64,000 bases of DNA. It comes from Allium sativum (taxonomy: Eukaryota; Streptophyta; Magnoliopsida; Asparagales; Amaryllidaceae). The translations under genes were made by a program, and so were the position numbers. Position 1 is the stretch's first letter. The number at the start of each line of letters is the position of its first letter. Below the pieces are notes generated by a model. That model was not told the DNA's origin. It searched no databases and saw nothing but the letters and a program-made list of their open reading frames with translations. Positions 11,690 to 21,850 of the stretch are shown piece by piece. The DNA lies in the NCBI GenBank assembly GCA_030737875.1, contig CM060910.1:250822427-250886426 (forward strand), in the 5' to 3' direction.

Positions 11690-13253
11690 TGTTGACGTCA
11701 AAAGTTGGTTTAGTGACAATCAACGCTCAACGTGCGTTCTACACACAAGAATATTCACAAAAAATACGAGAAAAGGATAAACAAACGCAGAAGACACAAT
11801 ATTTTATAGTGGTTCGGCTTAATTCAAGCCTACGTCCACTTATAATCTTTGTTTATACTATCGATTACAGATTACAATAATTTTTCAGTGGAAGAAAGTA
11901 GAGAAATAAGATATCTTTACACAAAATTCTTGTGCTGTACTGAGTATATATCATGCTATTTTTGGATGCCGAATAGAAGACTTTGCGTACTCAATTCCAA
12001 CCCTCTTCAGGAAAAGGTTGTATTTATAGGCGAGATGATGCGCTGAGGTGGCATGCGGCGTGACATACATCTTTTTCGGGCTTTGACACGTGCAGCTCGA
12101 TCCAATAAAGTTGTTGTAGGCGGAGGGACCTGATCTACTACTGATGAATAGTTCTCCTCGGAAATAGTGGCTTACGTGGAGCTTGAAACTTGGCGTATAA
12201 AAAGTTGTGCTTGATTAAAGTTGTCTGGTTCTGTAGCCTTGAGAATAGGACTCCGTCTTATAGTAAATAATTTCGAATCTGGATATTTCTGATCCGGTAT
12301 TCTAGGTTTGACCTGTTTCGTCAGGAACTGCCCGATCGATCGATTGATGATCTGATCGGTCGGTTGGGCTTTGGCTTCGGAAGAGCACTATTTCTTGAAG
12401 GCAAGCCTTTATTAGCTGCGGAGCCGTCTTAGGTCGACCTATGGTTGGGCGACTAGAAGCCGACCCTAGAAGCATAAACTGAGTCGGTGTCTGGTTAGTA
12501 AGCTTCGATCTTAAGTTGGGGCGGCTTTTACCAAAAGGATGGTCAACACTTGTTTATACTGTCCATTACAGGTTACAGTAGGTTTTCAGTGGAAGAAAGT
12601 AGAAAAAGAAGATATCTTTACACAAAATCCTTGTGTTGTACTTAGAGTGTATGACATGCTATTTTTGAATGCCGAATAGAAGACTTTGAGTAGTCGATTC
12701 TGGCCCTCTTTCCTTTTCAGGAGATGGTTGTATTTATAGGCGAGCTGATGCGCTGAGGTGGTATGCGGCGTGACATACATCTTTTCGGGCTTGGACACGT
12801 GCAGCTCGATCCAGTAAAGTAGTTGTAGGCTGAGAGACCCGATCTACTGCTGATGAATAGTTCTCCTCGGAAATAGTGGCTTACGTGGAGCTTGAAACTT
12901 GGCGTATAAAAAGTTGTTTGATTGAAGCTGTCTGGTTTTGTAGTCTCGAGAATAGGACTCCGTCTTATAGTAAATAATTTTGAATCTAGATATTTCTGAT
13001 CCAGTATTCTAGGTTTGACCCTTTTTTCAGGAACTGCTCGATCGATCGATTGATGATCCGATCGATTGGTTGGGCTTTGGCTTCGAAAGAGCATTGTTTC
13101 TTGAAGGCAAGCCTTTATTAGTTGTGGAGCCATCTTGGGTCGACTTATGGTCGTCGACTGGAAGCCGACCCTGGAAGCATAAACTGAGCCAGTGTCTGGT
13201 TAATAAGCTTCGATCTTGAGTTGTGGCGGCTTTTACCAAAAAGCTGGTCAACA
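11690..13253 (-). mobile_element. Tat-type solo LTR with internal tandem duplication
   Basis: Ends are TGTTGAC (left) and GTCAACA (right), a perfect 7-bp terminal inverted repeat. Flanks ACCAT (11685-11689) and ACTAT (13254-13258) are a 5-bp target duplication with one change. Read on minus, the end of the LTR carries GTGGACGTAGGC and GCCGAACCACTATAAAA, the same module as in the LTRs of the Tat element at 34072-52764. There is no internal region, so this is a solo LTR. The body consists of two ~701-bp direct repeats, giving 1,564 bp in place of about 860. Confidence 0.8.
11850..13252. repeat. Two ~701-bp direct repeats inside the solo LTR
   Basis: Copy 1 (about 11850-12550) and copy 2 (about 12551-13252) align nearly end to end. 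Both contain GTGGAAGAAAGTAGA, TTTATAGGCGAG, GGCGTGACATACATC and TTTTACCAAAA in order, offset by 701 bases, with scattered substitutions and small indels. On the LTR's own strand this duplicates most of the U3/promoter portion. Confidence 0.9.
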
Positions 13254-13258
13254 ACTAT

Positions 13259-13600
13259 ATCTTGGGAGTAGACTTCATAATAAACTCATCCTGACATGGA
13301 GCCAACGATCCCCATATGAAGTTTGCTTATGTAAACTCTTGTATCTCTCTTATGAAAATTTCTCTTATTTGGACTGGACGTACACGATCTTATTGATAAT
13401 AGTGAAACCAGTATAAATATTCCGTGTTTTATTTTCTTCTTTATCGTTATTTACTATTTATTCGAAGTAATAGAATAATTGTTATTAGATTAGATTGATG
13501 TTCAATTGACAAATCTAGATCTTGTTTATTGTGTTTCCGCATCTGTGCAACCTTTTCGCACAACAGATTGGTATCAGAGCAATTTGTGCAACCTTTTTTG
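13259..13600 (+). mobile_element. Copia LTR 3' part with primer-binding site
   Basis: A TATAAATATT box at about 13414 is followed by an LTR-like end GCACAACA at 13565. Then comes TGGTATCAGAGC at 13569-13580, the initiator tRNA-Met primer site. A direct repeat TTTGTGCAACCTTTT follows. No gag follows, so only the LTR end and leader of a second copia element remain. Confidence 0.65.
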
Positions 13601-13639
13601 CGCAACAATAACAAATAATAAATACAATATTACAGGAGT

Positions 13640-14700
13640 TAACAGTTTGTCTAGCTGCTACAATCGGTTTTTAAGGTGGACCGTCCACCACAAATGGTTT
13701 TTAAAATTGACCAACCACTATTACGCAAGCTGAAAGCTTAGGAGCTAAACATCAAGACTAAACTACTCTAAACTGACATAAAACACGCGGACTGTGACAA
13801 ACTTTCAAGGAATAGTTACAATTGGGAAATAACAAAAAACAAAATGACCTTCAGCACACAAGCTGAGAATTACACAACGCAAAAGCCAAATTATCATACT
13901 GTGAAACCAGACACAGTTACTTCCATCTGCACAAGCATGTAGCCGAAGACGTTACTAAACCACTTGGACCCAAAAAGCATCACCAAATTAAAAGCAAGGC
14001 AGACTTAGGCATAAACACCAACTAAATCAGTTACTGCCACCGTAGCAGCAAGCTATCCCCGTGGCAGAATGTTGGCATGGAGAAGCAAACCAGAAACCAC
14101 CCAGCAACAAAGGCACAGCATAGCATATTACAAAAGCTCAAAGGAGCAAATGACACCCAATCCCAAGACGAGCAACAACCAGGAAAGGGGAAAAAAAAAA
14201 AACAAGTGCAACCCACACTACTAATATAATCTAAAAAAATTAACATACTTAAGCATAAGAGCAGTTAAAAAAATAAAAAAAATAAAGAGATAGAATCCAA
14301 AAGGTTACAAATTAAACTGAAACAATATATTAGTTTCTTAATGCATTTGGATAAACATCATAATTAACGAGTTATGTCTTGACAATTTTATTCATTATTA
14401 GGTATAAGTACTCTATTCAGCTTTCACTTTTTGTAAATGCTATATAACGTGTATGTTATACATTATATTTCATTTCAATTGATTAGCTAAGCTACCCTTT
14501 GGAAATATTAGTAGTTAAAAATTTTGATTCTAGGCCTCCAGGAAAGCTTATTTAAGTTTAGACTTCTTTGCTTATTTATTATTGGAACAGTCCCCTTTTT
14601 CCATATATGCACATGTACAATTTGATTAAAAAATATATATTTGTGTTTTTTAAGTGCAAATTGACTTAAGAGTAGAAAATATGCATATTTTCATAATAAA
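13640..14700. other. Unassigned intron DNA with repeated GGTGGACCGTCCACC motif
   Basis: At 13664-13685 the sequence TTAAGGTGGACCGTCCACCA mirrors, in reverse orientation, a motif near 1455-1475. Similarity extends weakly on both sides, which suggests two old copies of one repeat in opposite orientations. The rest (13740-14700) is AT-rich with poly-A tracts and no recognisable gene. Confidence 0.4.
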
Positions 14701-15058
14701 TTTGAAATGAGGCCTAAATTTGGGAAGTCTTTTTCAAAGGCCTAAAATGACATTCTGTCCTTATATAAAATCGACAGCGGATGTCTAGAAGTCTCGATCC
14801 ATAGATCTCTGAATCTATTAGAGACAACAACTTGTTACTACCTATTGATTTGGATGATGCAAAGCCCATGCGAATGTTAAGTGCAAGTGAATTGAATTGC
14901 TTTGATACCATAGTGGAGAAACACATGTGGCGGTTCATTGGGAAGGGACAGAACCTAACACTGATTACCTATGTCATATTGCAAAACAAACTTGTTATCA
15001 ATATTGACTGTTGATAATATAGTGATAGCTAATTCTATTCTAATCCAACAAAATACTG
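14701..15058. other. Unassigned intron DNA
   Basis: GCTTTGATACCATAGTGG at about 14897 resembles a decayed minus-strand tRNA-Met primer site, so this may be a copia leader relic. It is too degraded to assign. No protein is supported. Confidence 0.3.
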
Positions 15059-15400
15059 AATAGCCCCCCATTCATTATAATAATAATAAAAAAAATCTCC
15101 TGTTTCTATTATATATTTTTTATAGTTTTCTGCACACCACGTAGTTGTCCTACGTGGTTTTTTAGAATACCACGTAGTTGCCCTATTTGGTTTCTGAAAG
15201 CACCACAGAGAGTTACGACGTAGTACTCTAAGAAATCATGTGGGACAACTAGGTAGTCTACTGGAAAATCAGGAAGTTGCCCTACGTGGAAGGGTATTTT
15301 TAAGATTTTTTTTTTTTTTTTTAAATTTTGCAGGAGCTACTCAGCAGAATCAAGGATTACATTGATTTTTTTTAATTTGGAGGGGCTACTAAGCAAATTC
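15059..15400. repeat. Inverted-repeat-rich block with CTACGTGG palindromes
   Basis: ACCACGTAG-ttgtc-CTACGTGGT at 15136-15158 is a perfect 9-bp-arm palindrome. CCACGTAGTTGCCCTA recurs at about 15169, and its inverse (GTTGCCCTACGTGG) at about 15270. The outer edges TAGCCCCCC (about 15062) and GAGGGGCTA (about 15381) are roughly inverted, so the block may be a degraded foldback or MITE. The ENT intron surrounds it. Confidence 0.5.
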
Positions 15401-15449
15401 TTTGAGTTGTAATAGAATTTGCCTATAGTGATATTCTAATATTTATAAA

Positions 15450-15884
15450 GGCTGGTTCTATTTGCACCCCTCTTATTCCCTTTCACACCTCGCTAATTTA
15501 TAAAATTTTAATATTTCGAAATTGCCCTCCCTCCAGATCACAAAATAACACGTTTAAATAAATAATCATGCAAACAAGCTTGAATGTAACTAGGTTCATG
15601 TAAAATCCTCGCTCGGTCTGAGTGAGGTTTGCATGCTAACCTCGCTACCATCAAACTAGGTTTGTATTATAACCTAGTTAGGGTCGAGTGAGGTTTGTAT
15701 GATAACCTAGTTTGGAGTAAGCTATGTTTGTGAATCAACCACGTCATATTTGTATGTGATTCAAAAAATATGATGGCATTTTCGGTATAAATCGGGGAGT
15801 GAAGAGGAAAAACTGGGGTGTGATGGTTTTTTAAAGATGAATGGGGTGGGAAAAGAGAAAAGAGGGGTCGAAATAGAATCAGCC
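15450..15884. mobile_element. 435-bp MITE with perfect 9-bp target duplication
   Basis: The left terminus GGCTGGTTCTATTT matches the reverse complement of the right terminus, GGCTGATTCTATTT. Both continue into CACCCCTCTT and GACCCCTCTT. The element is flanked by identical ATTTATAAA at 15441-15449 and 15885-15893. A 9-bp duplication suggests a Mutator-like mobiliser; hAT (8 bp) is the alternative. The interior has repeated TAACCTAGTT / GAGTGAGGTTTG motifs and no coding capacity. Confidence 0.85.
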
Positions 15885-16215
15885 ATTTATAAATGACATC
15901 TTGTTGCAACTGGTTAAGACAATATAAGTGGATTAGACAAACATTGCTCCTTTGGATCTTTTAAGTTTTAGATAATTAAAAAATGGATATGGAACGAGGA
16001 TGATTTGATTTGCGTTTCATGCATAAATAGGTCTAAGTATGTATAGCGATAGTTTCTAATTTTAAACCATCCAAACTAGATTTATATTACTTCCTTCTAA
16101 TCACAAGTCAAGTCACGTCATAAATCCTGATATATTCTATGAATACCACGACAACAATAAACTCGAACTGAAAAATGTACAAAAGAGGTAAAATCGATGT
16201 TGAAAAATATATTAC

Positions 16216-16729
16216 CAGAAGCGGCAGTACCAGCAAAGACAGCCTGCATATACCTCTCGGGCATCTGACCCGCAGACCCGATTATCCCACTTTGCGCCAA
16301 AGCATCCGCAACGCCAGAAAGGGTAACAGCCGCAACCGTGGTATCGAAAGCCCCATAAACCCCTCTCTCCCCTTTGACCCAAGCATAATCGACAATCGGC
16401 ACCACCAACAGCGCGATAAAAAACAACCCGAGACCCAAATTGATCCTGTGGAACACGCCGGACAGCATGTTGGCGAAGCAAATGATCAGGAAGAGGACCG
16501 CGAGGGATGAAATCATGTAGAACACGGAGAACGTACGGTCCACCGAGGTCAACGGGTACAGGTAGGCGAAGTAATCGACGGCTGTGATGAACGTGTTCCA
16601 TGGCAGGAGGAAACCTAAGCCTAGTGTGAAGTAGACTATGTAGGCTAGATGGAATGAATCTTTTGGGACGTTTGCCCTTTTAGGATCTATTAATGGGATT
16701 AATGAAACATCGGATGTTTCTCCTGTCAT
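16216..16729 (-). CDS. ENT1: Equilibrative nucleoside transporter, exon 1 (N-terminal half)
   Basis: This exon encodes residues 1-171 plus the first base of codon 172, starting at ATG 16729. The hydrophilic N-terminus (MTGETSDVSLIPLIDPKRAN) leads into helix 1 with the family motif LGLGFLLPWNTFITAVDYF (residues 36-54). The next hydrophobic segments lie at about 66-89, 95-118 and 128-152. The segment PERYMQAVFAGTAAS (157-171) belongs to the conserved helix-5 region and is completed by Gly172 from exon 2. The donor is TCTG/GTAAT. Total length with exon 2 is 414 residues, within the usual plant ENT range of about 410-450, with no missing conserved blocks. Plant ENT1-type carriers move adenosine and other nucleosides across the plasma or vacuolar membrane for salvage; which membrane applies here cannot be told. 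It is more like ENT1 than ENT3/ENT8 types, judged from the first-helix motif. Confidence 0.93.
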
Positions 16730-17149
16730 TTGTCTATTGTTTCCTTTTTTTGCTCCCTGTTATTTGGGTTCCATCTTCTTTCTTTTGTAGATGCAGATTT
16801 GGAAGAAACGTGGAGGGTATAATAAATTAGGCAAATTGAGTTGTTTGATGCAGACTTGATTTCAAGTTGTCGTGATTCATACTCGATAGATTCTCGATGA
16901 AAATTTAGAAGGCGTGAACTCTGGCAGGCCAGTTGGCCACGTTAGATAACGAGTGCACATGTCCAAATATACCAATTCAATTTTGATGAAACAAATATTG
17001 AATGATCATCAAAAACGTTGTTAGGGGAATTTTCGTATGAAAAGACTTCATTTTTTTTTACTGTACAATTGACTGCAAAATTACGATTTGCAAGCAACGG
17101 AAAACGTTAGTGTATGAAAAAAGATAGACATATTTTTTTGCATTAGTGC
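16730..17149 (-). promoter_or_regulatory. ENT 5' upstream region, no clear core promoter
   Basis: This region lies upstream of the ENT start on the minus strand. A purine-rich leader (GGAGCAAAAAAAGGAAACAAT) directly precedes the ATG. I see no convincing TATA box close by. The Harbinger pseudogene begins only about 420 bp upstream of the start codon. Confidence 0.35.
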
Positions 17150-17905
17150 TACAACGCTCTCAAATAGACAAATGGCCAGAAGATTTCAACATTCAGTTAG
17201 CACAACTCTAATTGTTTTCATGCTGTTTTAGATATTGTACACTTGCTCGTTTCAAATTAATAAAACCATCAGACTCTCAATTTAATATTGTTCCAAGTAA
17301 AGTTAGAAGTTCAAACCGATACTACTCGTATTTTCAAAACTGTCAATGCAATAGATGGTACATATGTAATGACACACCTACCTCCAGATCGAGTGGTGTC
17401 ATATATTGGTCGAAAAGATTATCCAACACAAAATATCTTATTTGCATGCTCGTTTGATTTACTACTAACATATGCAGTAGTTGGTCGGGAAGGTATAGCG
17501 AATGGTAGAAGAAATTTTAATTTGATGGTATATGATAGAAACTTAAATTTTCCATATCCTCCAACTGGACAGTATTATGTAGTTGAATCCGGGTTTTCGC
17601 TTCAAAATGGCTATCTACCGCCTTATCGTAACATTAGGTATCACATACCTTATTTTCAAAGAACTGCAAATCAATATAAATCGATGAATGAAACTTTTTA
17701 ATTTCTACCATTCAACTTAAGATTAGCAATTGAGATAACTTTTGAAATATGAAAGAAAAAATTCGTCATTTTGAAGAATATGTCAACATATTCCTTCAAA
17801 ACACAAGTAAAAGTTGTCATAACTACAATGGCTATACACAATCAGACACGGAGATACAACATGCATGACTCAGATTTTATGGCGTGTGACGATAATCCCG
17901 ATCTT
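17150..17905 (+). pseudogene. PIF/Harbinger transposase (HARBI1-like nuclease) remnant
   Basis: The order of conserved pieces follows the DDE nuclease of plant PIF/Harbinger elements. RRFQHSVSTT comes first (about 17170). Then AIDGTYVMTHLPPDRV carries the first catalytic Asp, with YIGRKDYPTQN and FDLLLTYAVVGREG; YYVVESGF and LPPYRNIRYHIPYF follow (17288-17701). After a stop, YHSTLRLAIEITFE and YSFKTQVKVVITTMAIHN continue to about 17870. The second catalytic Asp region (normally near D-x-RV) has decayed to RRNFNLMVYD. Stops and frame changes make it a pseudogene. No flanking terminal repeats were found, so the element is a fragment. Confidence 0.82.
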
Positions 17906-19193
17906 TCCGGATGAGTACCTAGAAGAATATTACTGTACCTAGAACATGACAAACATAACTAAAAAAGGGATTCAATAATATAGAAACATTGAAATATCAG
18001 TAGTTCAAGACAACATAAGGTATGAAATAGTTGCAGCAGGGCTGCACTGATCAATTGTATTGTTTATGTTGTATTTTCCAGTATTATATAATTATATGTC
18101 TGTATTTCAGTTTCGTACTGTTATTTCAGTTCATTTAGACGCATATTACACAACAATTCAAGTAATTAATTAATCATAAAATGATTAAATTTAAATAAAA
18201 AAACCGTTTGAATGCTTTACTTAAAAAACGCATTCCCCATTTAATGACTCATTTAAATACTTCATTTAACCTTACCGCAAAGGCATCCTTACTCATTAAC
18301 CTTACCGCAAAGGCATCCTTACTCAAACTTCTTTAATAGATTCAAATCCATATTGTCCTATTAAAAAATAAAGGTTAGAAGTATTTAATCAAAATTAGCA
18401 TTTTTGCCTTTTTGTCTTTGATTAACAAGTTCAAGTCTTAGAGTCCTTGTGGTTTCATTTTGAATTTTGAGTATTGTATTTTGATCTTTCCCAGAAAAAT
18501 GTAGGAATATAATATACAATTTTAATTATTGCAACGACCAACGGACTGTTGCAAAAATTATGATCAAACATCTCAAAATTTAATACAAAGCAAGATGATT
18601 AGTTTTTATGCCTTGTTTCGAAACCAATGAATCAGTTCGAAGCCAAGAATTAGCTCTGAAGCAGAGAATTAGAATGAAACTAAGTTGAATCCTTTTAAAA
18701 GTGCTTTGAATCGAAGCCAAAACAGGAAAATGTAGCTACATTTGAAAAAGATTAAAACTGGATAAATCTGATAAGCTCGAACCAATTTCAATCAGAAAAA
18801 CTAGATTTAAGGTGCTTTGAATCAAGTCAAATATGCATCAAGGCAAGTCGGTTTAGAAATTATATTTGTTTAAGAATGAAATATGTAACGAAAATAGATA
18901 TAGTTCAATAGAGTTTCAATAAGCGAAGTCAATACAAGTATCATATTCGCCCTTATGATGTTATGCCAATATAATGGTCCGTATGCGCATAGGTGGGTTT
19001 GAATTACTTCGATGCTCTTTGAACATATCAAACTGCTTCGAATTCCTTTGCTTTGAGTAAACTTGCTTCAAGTATCCTTCCTTCTACTTTTGGCTCGGTT
19101 ACATTACCCTTAGGGCGGCTTTATTTTTGCTCTGTAACATAAGGAAATGCTTTGAATTTAAAACAAGCGAAGAAGGATGCTTCTTGTAATACC
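17906..19193. other. Unassigned AT-rich DNA
   Basis: No coding region is recognised. A perfect 30-bp tandem duplication lies at about 18265-18325 (unit contains CTTACCGCAAAGGCATCCTT). The stretch 18600-18860 has repeated GAAGCCAAGAATTAG / TTCGAA-type words typical of decayed LTR DNA. Confidence 0.45.
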
Positions 19194-19443
19194 CTATATT
19201 TTGGCATTAATTAAATTAGCTATTTGATTAAGTTTCAAAAATAAAATTTGAGCAAATCATGGGCTTTGATCACGAAACTTGCACCTGCCTTCATAACAAA
19301 ATTCTAGTCAACTTTCATGTTTGGAACATTGAAAGCTGAGGTTGTATAAAAAGTTACGGATGGAAAGAAATATATAAATAATTATTTCAGCATCTATAAA
19401 TAAAGGCTAAACACCTACATTTTCTCATATTTTTTAGAGGAAG
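19194..19443 (+). mobile_element. Gypsy-type LTR fragment (TGTAATACCC end)
   Basis: TGTAATACCCTATATTTTGG resembles the start of a plant Ty3/gypsy LTR. It runs only about 250 bp before another LTR end at 19444. The assignment rests on the terminal motif only. Confidence 0.35.
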
Positions 19444-20797
19444 TGTAACGACCCACCTTCCTAACAATCGAAAATCAACACTAAATACGACTATTGTACT
19501 TTAATGTCGAATATTCAATCATCAAAAACGTAGATTGTTAGGGTAAAAAGAAAAAAGAAAAGAACGGAAGAACCATAGAATCTCACAGCAGAAACAAAAC
19601 ATAATATAATAATATTGACAAATGAACTGTTACTCCAAGATATAAAGTATATCAGAGTTAAAATCAAATTCTATCAGCTGGACAAATATAAAATTCTGAC
19701 CTTACAAATGCTAATAGGTAAAATAAAATACAGTTGAAATAAAATATTGCGACAAGCAAACTTCCAACTCTACTCCATGAGTTGCACATCCAAAAGAAGA
19801 CAACCTGAAAACAAGCTCGGTCTGATCCGGGCATTATAATAAAATAATACATGGACCGGTCTGGAATATCAATACAAGAAAACCCATGTAACAGGAAACA
19901 TACAATAATTCTGTGAGACCATGTTGTTGGTCGTAGAACGGTTTTTTAGCTCATAAGAATAATATAAATGAATAAATATCAACACAAAACCATAACACTA
20001 AAACAACAAGGAATATGTGTCATATGCAAAAAAAAATTAATAACGTAAAAGTAATAACAGTACAACACCCCATTGAGAAGAGTGCATGTAACTTCTCGAT
20101 GGAAACTAAGAAACAGATCCAAAAATTTGGATCGAACAAGGAAAAGATTATTTTTCCTGAAATAATTGGACCACACCGCTTACTGCGGACTAGGACACTT
20201 CCAACAATATCCAACCTTACCATGGATACAAATAATTAAACATCACGAAGGTTTTATCCTCCTGATGCAATTAAAATAGGAAAAACATATATTCAGAATC
20301 AATGGAATAAAATGAGAATTTTCGAACAAATGACTAGGAGGGTGCGCCCACCTTAGCTAATAATATACCTCTAGAATATACTTGAGAACTGTATTGTTCT
20401 CGGAAATGCACTACCCAAATCCCGCCAACTTCACCGAGTACCCAAGTATTTTACATCTTGCGCGCAAACAACCATACCAATCCTAGAGTAGATGTGAAAT
20501 TACCCTAATGGGAGAAACTCCACATAAGTAGACGTCCATTCACTTTCTGGATTTAGTCATTTAACAACAAAGGATAACAATGCTCAAAGAGCAATAAATT
20601 GTTTTGATTTGACGAGATTTGACGATATAACTCAAGAAAGTCGAACCAATAGTTGTTAAATCAACTATCGAAAATATTCAAAATGATCATATATGGAAAA
20701 TAAATTACATTCTCTCACCATTATTTATCGTTCTCAAATTTATACTATCTCTTGGTTAAAAATAAAGTCGGACAAGTTAAGGTAATGTAACCTCCAG
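19444..20797 (-). mobile_element. Gypsy-type LTR fragment in minus orientation
   Basis: TGTAACGACCCACC at 19444 is the reverse complement of a typical LTR 3' end (GGTGGGTCGTTACA). The order of features to its right resembles the minus-oriented end of the long LTRs at 28108 and 53881. The right border, next to another TGTAACGACC at 20798, lacks a matching terminus, so this is a partial copy. Confidence 0.4.
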
Positions 20798-21850
20798 TGT
20801 AACGACCGGTATTTTACTTATCAACTGATTGTAAAATAATTATATTATATTCTCTAGTGGTCGGATCATTCTCAGATTTTAATATGTTGTTCATGGAGAT
20901 GTGAGACATGTCCCTGATTTTTACCGAATTCAAGTATGACCATTTTACCCTTTAACTTGCTGTTTGAGCCATAACTTTTGATAGGTATCGAATCAGGTAC
21001 TGAGGTTCGTTCCATTGGATCGGGATGGTGATTTACAATTCTGTAGAGTGGCCACACGAAGGATTTGGTTCAGCGATGGAATCATTGTTTTAATTTTCAA
21101 CTGCTGGTTAGGCAGACTGTCAACAATTAATGGGCTTATTAGTCAAGCTCATTAGACCTATTACCTGCAGATATAAATAGGGGTGCTTGGGGAGAGAACT
21201 AGGGTTACTCTCTTCATTCTAAACTTTAGGTTGGGCGTTTGTGATTCTTCGGTTCAATCTAAAACCCTATTTCTCTATTCTTATCATATAAATTCATCGT
21301 AGAGTGCATCTAGAAGATAGGTCATCATCAGGGAAGAGTAAATCATCATCAAAGAGGATTAGATAACATCAAATTGCATCAAATTCAAGCGGTTTCAGTG
21401 TTGTGCAGATCTGATCTCGTTGAATTTACATCAAATCAAGGATTAGGTGAATGATAGATATCTCTCACACGAAAAATACAGATTGTATGAGTAAAATAGG
21501 ATCATATTCATATGTTTTATGTTATAATCACCTTAGATCTGATCATATATGTTTAATTCAGATTTAGAAACCCTAAGAAACCTAATTTGATTATATATTA
21601 ACTGGATAATAGATAGTTTAACCATGTTTATACATATGTTTAGATCCAAATCATGCTATATCTTATGTTTATGATATGTTTATGTCATAATTGTGATTTG
21701 TTCATGTTTGTATCTCAGTAATGTTTGAATTAATGTTTATTTTATTGAATTGATCGCGTTGTTTGAGTTGTTTGTTAGGATTGGTTGTCGTAGATCTTAG
21801 GATTGAAGAACAGAGAAAATCGGAGGTTCAGATGATCAGATTCAGATCAA
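20798..21850 (+). mobile_element. Gypsy-type LTR, plus orientation, truncated
   Basis: It starts TGTAACGACCGG. It contains the word GAGCCATAACTTTTGATAGG, common in plant gypsy U3 regions, and a TATA box GATATAAATAGGGG at 21171. An AACTAGGGTTA leader follows. No 3' terminus or primer site was found, so the right border is approximate. Confidence 0.5.

Larger units (their letters stand above)
4257..16215 (-). other. Giant 11,959-bp ENT intron filled with transposons
   Basis: The intron is bounded by donor G/GTAAT at 16215-16214 and acceptor TTTCAG/GG ending at 4257. Splice phase is conserved: one codon base comes from exon 1 and two from exon 2. It contains a copia retrotransposon, a Tat-type solo LTR, a copia LTR remnant, a MITE and other repeats. 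Bases 4257 to about 5100 hold no recognised element. Confidence 0.88.

Noticed and set aside
13569..13580. TGGTATCAGAGC as part of a tRNA gene
   Set aside because: It is complementary to a tRNA 3' end and lies directly after an LTR end, so it is a primer-binding site. No tRNA cloverleaf is seen around it or around 6038 and 53865.
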